Source of the DNA: Ga0077527 sp032128415 | GTDB lineage: Bacteria; Pseudomonadota; Gammaproteobacteria; Burkholderiales; SG8-41 | Direction of reading: 5' to 3' | DNA length: 57,199 bases | Assembly (NCBI GenBank): GCA_032128415.1 | Contig: JAQBGW010000026.1 | Coordinates: forward strand, 1-57,199 | Part shown: one piece after another, positions 42,205 through 52,370 of the stretch | Numbering within the stretch: the first letter of the stretch is position 1 | Layout of the letters: every line of letters starts with the position of its first letter | Translations under genes and position numbers: made by a program | Notes under the pieces: model-generated | The model's database searches: none | What the model saw: only the letters and a program-made list of their open reading frames with translations | Told to the model about the DNA's origin: nothing

Positions 42205-43407
42205 TTAAATTCTTTCCAGCACTACTGCCATGCCTTGCCCGCCACCGATGCACAACGATACCAAGGCATAACGCCCCCCACTACGCTGCAGCTGGCGTGC
42301 GGCTGTTAGCGCAAGGCGTGCGCCCGAGGCGCCGAGCGGATGGCCCAGTGCAATTGCACCGCCGTTCGGATTAACGCGCTTGTCGTCCAACGCAACGCCT
42401 AGTCCTTTCAGACAGGCAAGCACCTGTGCAGCAAAGGCTTCGTTGATTTCAATGACGTCCATGTCCTTGATGTCGAGACCAACACGGGCCAGGGCTTTTT
42501 TCGATGCGGCCACTGGGCCGATGCCCATGATGTGCGGCGGCACACCCATGGCAGCGCTGGCGATTATCCGTGCGATGGGTTTCGCCCCGGCTTTTTCACC
42601 GGCTGCACGTGAACCAACGACCAGTGCTACAGCACCATCGTTGACCCCGGATGCATTTCCGGCCGTGGTGACGCCACCCTCATAGAGCACTTTCATTTTG
42701 GCGAGTGCCGCCATATCAGTGCCTGGCCGCGGATGTTCGTCTTCGACCACCGGCGGTACGGGACCTTTGCGGCCGGCCGGCATTTCTACCGGAACCAGCT
42801 CTCCGGCAAAAAAACCTTCACCCTTGGCGATCGAGAATTTCTGCTGTGACGCCACAGCAAACGTATCGGCTTGTTCGCGGGAAATATCGTATTCCCTGGC
42901 AAGATTATCTGCAGTTTGCGGCATTTGCGGGTCACCAAACTGCTTGACCAGTTTGGGATTGGAAAAACGCGGGCCGATGGTGCTGTCGTAGAGTTTGATG
43001 TCGCGCGCGTAAGCACTCTCGCCACGACTCATTACCAGCGGCGAACGGCTCATGCTTTCAACGCCGCCGACGATGAATACATCGCCCTCGCCGGCCGTGA
43101 TGGAATGTGCGGCATGCGCCAGCGCGCCGAGACCGCTGGCACAGTTGCGCTGCAGAACGGTACCCGGGATTTCAATTGGAAATCCCGCTGAGAGTCCGGC
43201 GTGTCGGGCCACACAGCGGCTGTCTTCCCCGCCCTGGTTGGCACAGCCGACGACGATGTCTTCAATCTGCTCCACCTTGAATTTTGATCTGGCCATGACA
43301 TTTTTCATGACCTCGGCCAGCAGGTCGTCAGGGCGGACTTTCGCCAGCGAGCCGCCATGTCGGCCAAACGGGGTGCGCAGTCCTTCGTACAGGTAGGCGT
43401 CAAGCAT
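42205..43407 (-). CDS. Acetyl-CoA acyltransferase (thiolase)
   Basis: A 400-residue degradative-type thiolase splitting 3-ketoacyl-CoA with CoA. ATG 43407, after GAGGAAAC, is chosen; the frame runs 160 codons further upstream but that part overlaps the dehydrogenase gene and is not thiolase-like. The nucleophile Cys89 is in VLQRNCASGLGALAHA, with His and second Cys in GGAIALGHPLGASGAR and SLCIGGGQGMA; NEAFAAQ is also present. It is the last gene of the acyl-CoA operon, 32 nt after the dehydrogenase. Confidence 0.94.
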   Translation of the reverse strand: MLDAYLYEGLRTPFGRHGGSLAKVRPDDLLAEVMKNVMARSKFKVEQIEDIVVGCANQGGEDSRCVARHAGLSAGFPIEIPGTVLQRNCASGLGALAHAAHSITAGEGDVFIVGGVESMSRSPLVMSRGESAYARDIKLYDSTIGPRFSNPKLVKQFGDPQMPQTADNLAREYDISREQADTFAVASQQKFSIAKGEGFFAGELVPVEMPAGRKGPVPPVVEDEHPRPGTDMAALAKMKVLYEGGVTTAGNASGVNDGAVALVVGSRAAGEKAGAKPIARIIASAAMGVPPHIMGIGPVAASKKALARVGLDIKDMDVIEINEAFAAQVLACLKGLGVALDDKRVNPNGGAIALGHPLGASGARLALTAARQLQRSGGRYALVSLCIGGGQGMAVVLERI

Positions 43408-43439
43408 GATGTTTCCTCTCGGATCAGGCGATTCAGGGA

Positions 43440-44969
43440 TTAAGGGTCGGGAGTCAGCAGTGAGACGCCGAGCTGGGCGCGACGTCTCAGCCAGATATTG
43501 GAGCGATAACGCGGATCGGCATAAATCGCATTCATATTGGATAACACACGATGGATGCGTTCTACGCCGATAACGTCGCCAAATTTCAACGGCCCGTTCG
43601 GGTAATTCAAGCCCAATGTGACGGCTTTGTCGATGTCCGCAGGTTGCGCAGTGCGGCTTTGCGCAATCGAGCAGCCGATATTGACGATCATCGCGACTAT
43701 GCGCTGGGCAATGAAGCCGGGGCTGTCGCGGCATACCGTCACCGGTACGCCATCGGAAGCCAGCAGGCCATGTGCCGCATCGCGCATTGCCGGTGTAGTC
43801 AGCGGTGTGCCCATGAGGGTGCGCCGCTTGACCATGGGGAACAGGGTATCGACGGCGACGGTGCGTTGCGGATCCAGCCCCTGCTCCACCACGCAAGTCG
43901 TGGCGTCCTGGCCGACTGGCGTGACCAGGATCAGCGCTTTTGCTGAAGGCTGCGCACCGCTTTCTATCGTCGCACCCAATTTTGTCAGCAACGTAATCAG
44001 CACTTCATGACCCTGCGGCTCGGACTTGCTGACCCAGACGCTGGCCGGGCGCGCAGTCGGCGCTGGCGGCTCCGCAGCAACGACGGGTTTCATTTCCGCA
44101 TCGTAATTATAAAAACCTTTTTTTGATTTCCGGCCCAGCACCCCTGCCTCGTAACGCGACTGCATGATCAGGTTGGGGCGATAGCGCGGTTCCTGGAAAA
44201 ACTGATGGTAGATCAGCGACGATGCGGGCTGCGTCACGTCCAATCCCGTGAGTTCCATCAGTTCGAACGGTCCCATGCGGAACCCGCCGACATCGCGCAT
44301 CACGCGATCGACATCCACAAACGAGGCGACGCCTTCATAGACCAGATGTGAAGCTTCAAGTGTAAAACCGCGCCCCACCTGATTGACCAGAAAGCCCGGC
44401 GCATCGGTCAGTCGCACCGATTCGCGCGTCATGCGCCTGCCGATGATCATCAACGCTTCGGATACCCAGTTCTCGGTCAGCAGGCCGTCGATGACTTCGA
44501 CCAGCTTCATCAGCGGTACCGGGTTGAAAAAATGCAGGCCAGCGAATCGCTGCGGGGTTTTCAGTTTGGCGGCAATCGTGGTGACCGACATGGACGACGT
44601 ATTGGTCGCCAGGATGCATTCCGGCCCGACGATGCCCTCGAGCTCGCCAAAAAGTGCCCGCTTGGCGTCGAGATTTTCAATGATGGCCTCGACCACCAGG
44701 TGACAGTCCTTGAATTCGGTCAGCGCGCTTGCAACGCGGATGCGGGCAATCGCGGCATCGGCATCAGCCTGGCTCATGCTGCCCTTCTCTGCAGCGCGGC
44801 CCAGCATTTTCGCGACAAACTCACGCGCCTCGTCGGCAGCGCCGGCGCGCGTATCCATCATGATTACGTTAATGCCGCCGGCGGCGGACACTTGCACGAT
44901 GCCGCGCCCCATCGCGCCGGTACCGATTACGCCGATGCACAGATCAGCGCGGTTGGCGTCAAATGCCAT
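43440..44969 (-). CDS. 3-hydroxyacyl-CoA dehydrogenase (PaaH-like, duplicated C-domain)
   Basis: A 509-residue NAD-dependent dehydrogenase. The N-terminal Rossmann domain carries GVIGTGAMGRGIVQ and VEAIIENLDAKRALF; the catalytic His lies in GLHFFNPVPLMKLVEVI, with NTSSMSVT before it. A first C-terminal domain (APGFLVNQVGRGFTLEA to GRKSKKGFYNYD) is followed by a linker and a second copy (DSPGFIAQRIVAMIVNIG), the two-domain layout of PaaH/PhaC-type enzymes in phenylacetate or similar acid breakdown. It lies between enoyl-CoA hydratase and thiolase genes. Confidence 0.92.
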   Translation of the reverse strand: MAFDANRADLCIGVIGTGAMGRGIVQVSAAGGINVIMMDTRAGAADEAREFVAKMLGRAAEKGSMSQADADAAIARIRVASALTEFKDCHLVVEAIIENLDAKRALFGELEGIVGPECILATNTSSMSVTTIAAKLKTPQRFAGLHFFNPVPLMKLVEVIDGLLTENWVSEALMIIGRRMTRESVRLTDAPGFLVNQVGRGFTLEASHLVYEGVASFVDVDRVMRDVGGFRMGPFELMELTGLDVTQPASSLIYHQFFQEPRYRPNLIMQSRYEAGVLGRKSKKGFYNYDAEMKPVVAAEPPAPTARPASVWVSKSEPQGHEVLITLLTKLGATIESGAQPSAKALILVTPVGQDATTCVVEQGLDPQRTVAVDTLFPMVKRRTLMGTPLTTPAMRDAAHGLLASDGVPVTVCRDSPGFIAQRIVAMIVNIGCSIAQSRTAQPADIDKAVTLGLNYPNGPLKFGDVIGVERIHRVLSNMNAIYADPRYRSNIWLRRRAQLGVSLLTPDP

Positions 44970-45014
44970 GTGTGTGTATTACCTTTAAATATGAATTAAA
45001 ACAATGAGTTATGA

Positions 45015-45830
45015 TCATCTGCCTTTGAACACCGGCTTGCGCTTTTCCATGAATGCGGTCTGACCTTCCTTGTAGTCCTCGCTCTTGTAGCAAATCTCCA
45101 CCATTTTCTGCACGGCCTCGATGTCACGCTTGGCGGGATCTTTCAGGTATTCAATCAGTGCACGCTTGATCGAGGCGATGGTCAACGGCGCGTTGCCGGC
45201 GATGGTCGCAGCGTAATCGAGTACGTATTTTTCCAGATCGGCGACCGGCACCACGCGATTGACCAGGTTCATCTGCAGCGCTTCCTGCGCAGTGAACTGG
45301 CGTGCCGTGAAAAAGATTTCTGCGGTAAAGGCCGGACCAACCACATCCGCCAGACGTTTGATGCCGGTAAAGCGATAACCCAGGCCGAGTTTTCCGGCGG
45401 GCACGCCGAATTTCGCGTCATCAGCAGCAATGCGGATATCGCAATTGACGGCGATGGCTGTGCCGCCGCCGATGCAATAGCCACGAATCATCGCCATGGT
45501 CGGCTTGGGACACTCCTGCAGCGCCTTGCTTGCATTGTCTGATGCCGCGTTATAGGCCTGCACCGCTTCTTCGCCGCTGCGTTTTTCCTTGAATTGCGAA
45601 ATGTCGGCGCCGGCAACGAAGGCTTTTTCGCCCGCGCCCTTGAGTACCACGACACGCACTTCCGGATCCGCGGCAAAATCCGCGAGCACCATAGGCAATG
45701 CCTGCCACATCTCAAATGAGACCGCATTGTGCCGGGCCGGGTTATTGAAGGTAATCCAACCGATGCCGTCCTTTTTTTCGGCCAGCAAGCGATCAGTCAT
45801 GGTTTGTTGCGCAGTACCTGGATGATTCAT
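45015..45830 (-). CDS. Enoyl-CoA hydratase/isomerase family protein
   Basis: A 271-residue crotonase-fold enzyme. ATG 45830 follows GGGAAC by 6 nt and is preferred over the longer frame. GEKAFVAGADISQFKEK forms the CoA/oxyanion pocket and PTMAMIRGYCIGGGTAIAVN the second oxyanion loop. The two Glu residues of true hydratases are not both evident by eye, so isomerase or hydrolase activity is possible. Context (dehydrogenase, thiolase) favours hydration of 2-enoyl-CoA. Confidence 0.9.
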   Translation of the reverse strand: MNHPGTAQQTMTDRLLAEKKDGIGWITFNNPARHNAVSFEMWQALPMVLADFAADPEVRVVVLKGAGEKAFVAGADISQFKEKRSGEEAVQAYNAASDNASKALQECPKPTMAMIRGYCIGGGTAIAVNCDIRIAADDAKFGVPAGKLGLGYRFTGIKRLADVVGPAFTAEIFFTARQFTAQEALQMNLVNRVVPVADLEKYVLDYAATIAGNAPLTIASIKRALIEYLKDPAKRDIEAVQKMVEICYKSEDYKEGQTAFMEKRKPVFKGR

Positions 45831-45926
45831 GGTTGTTCCCGTAGGTTCACAATGTGTCTGTTGAATATCGACTGCCATTTTAACCGATGCAGCCAGCACT
45901 GCGGAACTGTCCGGCAGTGCGGCGCA

Positions 45927-47114
45927 TCAGTTTTCCGGCATGCCGTTGCGCAGCAGGTCGCGCGCAATGAACCAGCGATGAACCTCGCTCGGCCCCTCGA
46001 AGATGCGCCACACGCGGCAGGCGCGCGCGATGTACTCCAGCGGCAAGTCTTTGGATACGCCCATACCGCCGAGCAACTGGATCGCCCGATCGGAGACCCG
46101 CCCGATCATTTCGCTGCCCTGCAGCTTGACCATGGCGGCTTCGCGCCGCCAGTTCTTGTCGCCCTGATCCATTTTCCAGGCCAGCCGCCAGGTGATCCAG
46201 CGCACCATTTCCATTTCCTGCCAGCTGTCGGCGAGCCACCATTGCACTTGCTGTCGCTCGGCGAGCAATGCGCCGAAAGTTTTGCGCTGGTTGGCCTGAG
46301 TCAACATCAGATCCATGCAACGCCGTGCGTAGCCCAACGCGCGACAGGCAATTTCCATACGCCGTACGCCCAGCCGGTTCTGCATCGGCCCAAAACCATT
46401 GCCGACTTCGCCCAGCACCTGATCGTCGGACAGCTCAACGTTGTCTAAAAACACCGCGTACGGTGAGTGTTCGCCCATGGTGTTGAACACCGACGGGATC
46501 GACAGGCCCTTGGCCCCTTTATCCACGAGGAAGGCGGTCATGCCGCCACGCGTGCCTTTGGCCGGATCAGTGACCGCCATGACAATGATGAAGTCCGCCT
46601 TGCGTGCGTTACTGATCCAGATTTTCTGACCATTGAGTACCCATTTGCCATTTTTGTACTCGGCGCGGGTTTTCATGCCGGCAGGATCGGAGCCCGCACC
46701 CGGCTCCGAAATGGCAATCGCGCTTTTGCTGTCGCCACTGGCATAAGGCAGCAGGTATTTTTTAATTTGATCGCCCTTGCAGGTCTCACGCAGCATCCAC
46801 AGATTGGGACTGTCCGGCGGCAGCACAAAGGGCACGATGCTGGTTTTCAGTTCTTCAATCACTACCGCTTTGGCGAGCATGCCAAGATTCTGCCCGCCGT
46901 ATTCTTCCGGCACATCGATGCCAAACAATCCGATGGCCTTCGCTTTTCGCCCCAGTTCTTTTTCAGCATCGGGATCGATCAGCGGTGAGTCAGTCAGACC
47001 GCGCTCGGCTTCGCGTTTGATGACGTCGCGCTCCAGCGGCAGCAATTCTTCTCGCACGAAACGGGCAACGGTGTCGCGCAACATGCGCACTTCTTCGGGT
47101 AATGTGAAATCCAT
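45927..47114 (-). CDS. Acyl-CoA dehydrogenase
   Basis: A 395-residue FAD enzyme that makes 2-enoyl-CoA and passes electrons to ETF. The flavin/substrate block ISEPGAGSDPAGMKTRAEYK, NGQKIWISNARKADF and the C-terminal IFEGPSEVHRWFIARDLLRN are family hallmarks. It is preceded 15 nt upstream on the same strand by the CoA ligase gene. Acyl chain preference cannot be read from the sequence. Acts in the cytoplasm. Confidence 0.94.
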   Translation of the reverse strand: MDFTLPEEVRMLRDTVARFVREELLPLERDVIKREAERGLTDSPLIDPDAEKELGRKAKAIGLFGIDVPEEYGGQNLGMLAKAVVIEELKTSIVPFVLPPDSPNLWMLRETCKGDQIKKYLLPYASGDSKSAIAISEPGAGSDPAGMKTRAEYKNGKWVLNGQKIWISNARKADFIIVMAVTDPAKGTRGGMTAFLVDKGAKGLSIPSVFNTMGEHSPYAVFLDNVELSDDQVLGEVGNGFGPMQNRLGVRRMEIACRALGYARRCMDLMLTQANQRKTFGALLAERQQVQWWLADSWQEMEMVRWITWRLAWKMDQGDKNWRREAAMVKLQGSEMIGRVSDRAIQLLGGMGVSKDLPLEYIARACRVWRIFEGPSEVHRWFIARDLLRNGMPEN

Positions 47115-47129
47115 GGGGATTCTCCAGTG

Positions 47130-49328
47130 TTACTCGAGTACCATTAACCAATCGACGGCAATCGCACCCTGCGGCCCGGCGAGCACCGGATTGAGATCGA
47201 GTTCCGCCAGACGCGGGCCCGCCGCCGCGCCGAAACACGACACCGCGCTGATCATGCGTGCGATGGCTTGTTTGTCCACCGGCGGCTTGCCGCGTACGCC
47301 ATCCAGCATGACACGGCTTTTGAGTTCATCGAGCATGCGCAGCGCTTCGCTCTCAGTCACCGGCGCTGCGCGAAACACGACATCCTTGAACACTTCGATC
47401 AGCACTCCGCCCAGACCCACCATCACCACCGGACCAAAGGTCGGATCACGCTTGAGGCCGATCACCAGTTCGACATCACCTGACGCCATCGCCTGCACCA
47501 GCACACCGGCAATGCGGGCCTCAGCTTTGTAGCGTTTGGTATTGGCGATCAACGTGTCGAAGGCTTTGCGCACCGCAGCAGCATCACCGAGGTTCAGCGC
47601 CACACCTTGCGCCTCGGTCTTGTGCAGGATGTCCGGCGATTCAATTTTAAGTACTACCGGGTAACCCAGTATTTGCGCTGCGGCTACGGCTTCATCCGCT
47701 GTTTTGGCCAGTCGCGCTGCGGCAGTCGTCACACCAAACGATTGCAGCAGCGCCTGCCCCTCAATACTTCCTATTGCGCCGGTGGCGGCGGGTAATACCA
47801 GCCTATTGAGACTGCGATAGCTCACGACACCGTTCGGGCTGAGCTTGTCGAAGCCCCCTCGCCCTTCGACAGGCTCAGGGCGAACGGATGATGTGGTTGG
47901 GGAAATACCAATAGACAGCATCAGCGCCTCGCGCGCAGGCTGATCACTCAGCCAGTGCCGCCGTGCCTCGGCATAACGCACCAGCGCCGCAACGGCATCG
48001 ACGGCGGGTTCCGCGCTGCGCAGAAAAGGGATGCCCGCCGCGCGCATCAAAGTCGCCGCGATGTCGGGCATGCCCATCCAGCACACCACAAACGGCTTGC
48101 TGATCTGTGCTTTGGCTTCGGCAAAACTCTGCACGGTGATCTCGGCGTATTTGTCCGTGAACGACAGCCAGACGATGGCCACGTCGACCTGCGGATCGGA
48201 CAACAGAATTTTCAGGCTGTCGCGCATTAAAGCCGGATTGACCAGCCCCTGCGCGGTAATATCCACCGGATTGTTGGTGGAGCCAAATGCCGGCACAACT
48301 TTGCGCAAGGCCGTAGTGGTGTCTGCACTTAGCGTTGCGACATTCAGTCCCAGTTCTTCTGCGCGATCAGCCATCAGCGCACCAGCACCGCCGGAGCGCG
48401 TCACAAAGCCGATGCCTTTACCGTTCGGCAATCCGCATTGCATAAATATATCAATAAAATCAATAAGTTGCTCATCACTGCGGGCACGAATGATGCCGCG
48501 CTGGCGAATCACGCCATCGAACACCGCATCTTCTCCGGCCAGCGAACCGGTGTGCGATGCAATGGCGCGAGCGCCCGCGCGCGTGCGTCCGACTTTGGTC
48601 AGCACCAAAGGCTTGGCACGTCGCAGCGCGTCCTCGGCCACTTCCAGCAGGCCGGCGCCGTTTTTCAGGCCTTCGATATAACCGGCCCCTACTTTGATCG
48701 TGTCTTCGGCAATGATGGCGCGCATGATATCGACGAACTGGATGTCCGTTTCGTTGCCGGTGTTGACGAAGTAACCAAAGTTGAGTCCGCGTTTGCGTGC
48801 CGTGCCGGCGGTGGCAGTGCCCAGCGCGCCGGATTGCGTGACAAAAGCTGCCGGGCCCTGCGGCGTCGGCCCCAGTGAGAACTGGCTGAACGTCGCCATC
48901 ACGTTCTCGAACACATTAACCAGACCCAGGCAGTTCGGGCCGAGGATGCGCACCCCGCTCTCCCGAATAGCTAGTTTCAATTCGACCTCGAGACGAATGC
49001 CGTCGCCGCCGACTTCGCTGAATCCGGAACTGAATACGACGGCTACTTTGACTTTTTTCTTGCCAAGTTCGCGCAGGGTATCCGGCACCTGTCTGGCCGG
49101 AACCGCGACGACTGCGAGATCGACGCTACCGGGAATTGATGCCACGTCGGGATAGCACGGCAGGTCGAGCAACGTCTGGTATTTGGGATTGACCGGGTAC
49201 AGGCGGCCGGCATATTGCTTGTCGACCAGCGCTTTAAGCGTGCGGCCGTTGATTTTGTTGAAGTCGGCAGAAGCGCCAATCACTGCGATCGATTGAGGAT
49301 GCAGCAAAGCCTGTACAGCATCGTTCAT
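47130..49328 (-). CDS. ADP-forming acyl-CoA synthetase (acetate--CoA ligase family), single-chain
   Basis: A 732-residue enzyme activating an organic acid to its CoA thioester. The N-terminal part has a CoA-binding Rossmann domain (SIAVIGASADFNKINGRTLK) and a succinyl-CoA-synthetase-like domain with the likely phospho-His in IASHTGSLAGEDAVFDG; the C-terminal part from about residue 520 is an ATP-grasp domain (EGQALLQSFGVTTAAARLAK, YPVVLKIESPDILHKTEAQG). The single chain has alpha and beta joined. An odd insertion near residues 480-500 (see 47830-47887) sits in the linker. First gene of the catabolic operon. Confidence 0.92.
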   Translation of the reverse strand: MNDAVQALLHPQSIAVIGASADFNKINGRTLKALVDKQYAGRLYPVNPKYQTLLDLPCYPDVASIPGSVDLAVVAVPARQVPDTLRELGKKKVKVAVVFSSGFSEVGGDGIRLEVELKLAIRESGVRILGPNCLGLVNVFENVMATFSQFSLGPTPQGPAAFVTQSGALGTATAGTARKRGLNFGYFVNTGNETDIQFVDIMRAIIAEDTIKVGAGYIEGLKNGAGLLEVAEDALRRAKPLVLTKVGRTRAGARAIASHTGSLAGEDAVFDGVIRQRGIIRARSDEQLIDFIDIFMQCGLPNGKGIGFVTRSGGAGALMADRAEELGLNVATLSADTTTALRKVVPAFGSTNNPVDITAQGLVNPALMRDSLKILLSDPQVDVAIVWLSFTDKYAEITVQSFAEAKAQISKPFVVCWMGMPDIAATLMRAAGIPFLRSAEPAVDAVAALVRYAEARRHWLSDQPAREALMLSIGISPTTSSVRPEPVEGRGGFDKLSPNGVVSYRSLNRLVLPAATGAIGSIEGQALLQSFGVTTAAARLAKTADEAVAAAQILGYPVVLKIESPDILHKTEAQGVALNLGDAAAVRKAFDTLIANTKRYKAEARIAGVLVQAMASGDVELVIGLKRDPTFGPVVMVGLGGVLIEVFKDVVFRAAPVTESEALRMLDELKSRVMLDGVRGKPPVDKQAIARMISAVSCFGAAAGPRLAELDLNPVLAGPQGAIAVDWLMVLE
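47830..47887. repeat. REP-like palindrome inside a coding sequence
   Basis: Two 24-nt arms, CCGTTCGGGCTGAGCTTGTC plus GAAG (47830-47853) and CTTCGACAGGCTCAGGGCGA plus ACGG (47864-47887), are near-perfect inverted copies around a 10-nt C/G-rich loop. The motif TTCGACAGGCTCA with GGGCGAACGG is a dispersed palindrome well known from many proteobacterial genomes. Here it is translated in frame as SVRPEPVEGRGGFDKLSPNG in the linker of the CoA ligase. Confidence 0.85.
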
Positions 49329-49460
49329 TTACTGGACTCATAGAGACAGAAGCGTGCGGGCACGATAGCGGCTGGTGCGATGCCGGTCAATCCTGACTCA
49401 CGCTTGATTGGCTGGTGACTGTCAGAAAATCCGGGAGCAGCCGCTGTAAAAAAACTTTCA

Positions 49461-49665
49461 ATGCGGCGCGTCAGCACTTTTGACAATCTCTGCATCATGG
49501 GCCAGCGCTCAAAATTTCCCAACAAGATCACTGCGCATGGTGATCTACTGACCGCTGGGCCGGCCAATATCATGTGTCAATTGCGCACTGGCGCAGGAAC
49601 TGACCGGGATCTGCAATCAGCAGTTCATTATCGAGAAACGTCTCGGCGCCGGCGGCTGCTTGTTA
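49461..49665 (+). pseudogene. Decayed Bug (TctC) family receptor, N-terminal remnant
   Basis: Frame by frame, the plus strand gives MRRVS, then a signal-peptide end ALLTISASWASAQNFPTR with SLRMVIY, a stop, TAGPANIMCQL in a second frame, and ALAQELTGICNQQFIIEKRL with GAGG in a third. This follows the Bug pattern AQNFPTRPLRMV..AGGP.DI.A.LLAQELT..W.QQ..IENRPGAGG in order, so it is a frameshifted remnant cut off after about 70 residues. No whole gene remains. Confidence 0.65.
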
Positions 49666-49708
49666 CGCCCAGGGTTTACTCTCAGCAGAGTAACGTAATC
49701 TATTGTAT

Positions 49709-50179
49709 TTATTCATGTTTTTGTATATGACGTAACAACCCGTTCGTTGCGTTTTCTATCAGATCGAGTACTTTCTCAAAGCCCTGCTCGCCGCCGTAAT
49801 ACGGATCAGGCACTGCACGCAGCGGTAGATCATCAGCAAAATCCAGAAACAGGCGTACGCGGTCGCGATGCGTATCCGGACATAGTCGTTGCAATATGGC
49901 CAGGTTGTCTTCATCCATGGCCAGCACGTAGTCAAAGCGCATGAAATCTTCACTGACCACTTGCCGCGCGCGCAACGAACTCAAGTCGTAGCCTCGATGC
50001 GCCGCAGCCGCCTGCGTCCGGGAATCAGGCGCAGCGCCAATATGGAAATCGTGCGTGCCGGCCGAATCCGATGCGATTTCGCCATCCAGCCCGCGTTGCG
50101 CGACCAGGTGTTTGAATACACCTTCGGCAGTGGGCGAGCGGCAGATGTTGCCCATGCAGACAAATAGAACGCGTTTCAT
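49709..50179 (-). CDS. Low-molecular-weight protein-tyrosine phosphatase
   Basis: A 156-residue phosphatase with the signature FVCMGNICRSPTAEG at the N-terminus (nucleophile Cys8, Arg14) and the general-acid Asp in AVPDPYYGGEQGFEKVLDL. It may act on protein tyrosine phosphates, for example in polysaccharide or heat-shock control, or on small substrates. No kinase gene is next to it. It lies 5 nt downstream of uvrB on the same strand and so is probably co-transcribed. Confidence 0.94.
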   Translation of the reverse strand: MKRVLFVCMGNICRSPTAEGVFKHLVAQRGLDGEIASDSAGTHDFHIGAAPDSRTQAAAAHRGYDLSSLRARQVVSEDFMRFDYVLAMDEDNLAILQRLCPDTHRDRVRLFLDFADDLPLRAVPDPYYGGEQGFEKVLDLIENATNGLLRHIQKHE

Positions 50180-50184
50180 TGTGA

Positions 50185-52209
<2,025 letters not shown>

Positions 52210-52290
52210 GAAAATCGAGAAAAAACGCCCATGTTACCGGTTTCGCCTGCCTCAAGGGACATGCCTTGCCGTGGCACCGTGACTGAGAGT

Positions 52291-52320
52291 TTGGTTGCAC
52301 TGCAAAAACGCGGATAGAAT
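52291..52320 (+). promoter_or_regulatory. Candidate promoter for the aromatic aminotransferase
   Basis: TTGGTT (52291-52296), an 18-nt gap and TAGAAT (52315-52320), about 50 nt before ATG 52371. The -35 match is only partial. Confidence 0.3.
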
Positions 52321-52370
52321 GGCGGTTTTCCGCAACCTTTTCACAACCGACGCACGATTTCGCACCGCAA

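Noticed and set aside
43408..43896. 163-codon N-terminal extension of the thiolase frame
   Set aside because: It overlaps the 3-hydroxyacyl-CoA dehydrogenase gene in another frame, and a good ribosome site precedes the internal ATG at 43407.
49461..49730. 89-residue frame as an intact gene
   Set aside because: Its own translation is not protein-like, whereas the three-frame reading matches a decayed Bug receptor.
52210..52370. Possible LexA (SOS) box upstream of uvrB
   Set aside because: No CTG-N10-CAG with the usual A/T-rich core could be found by eye.
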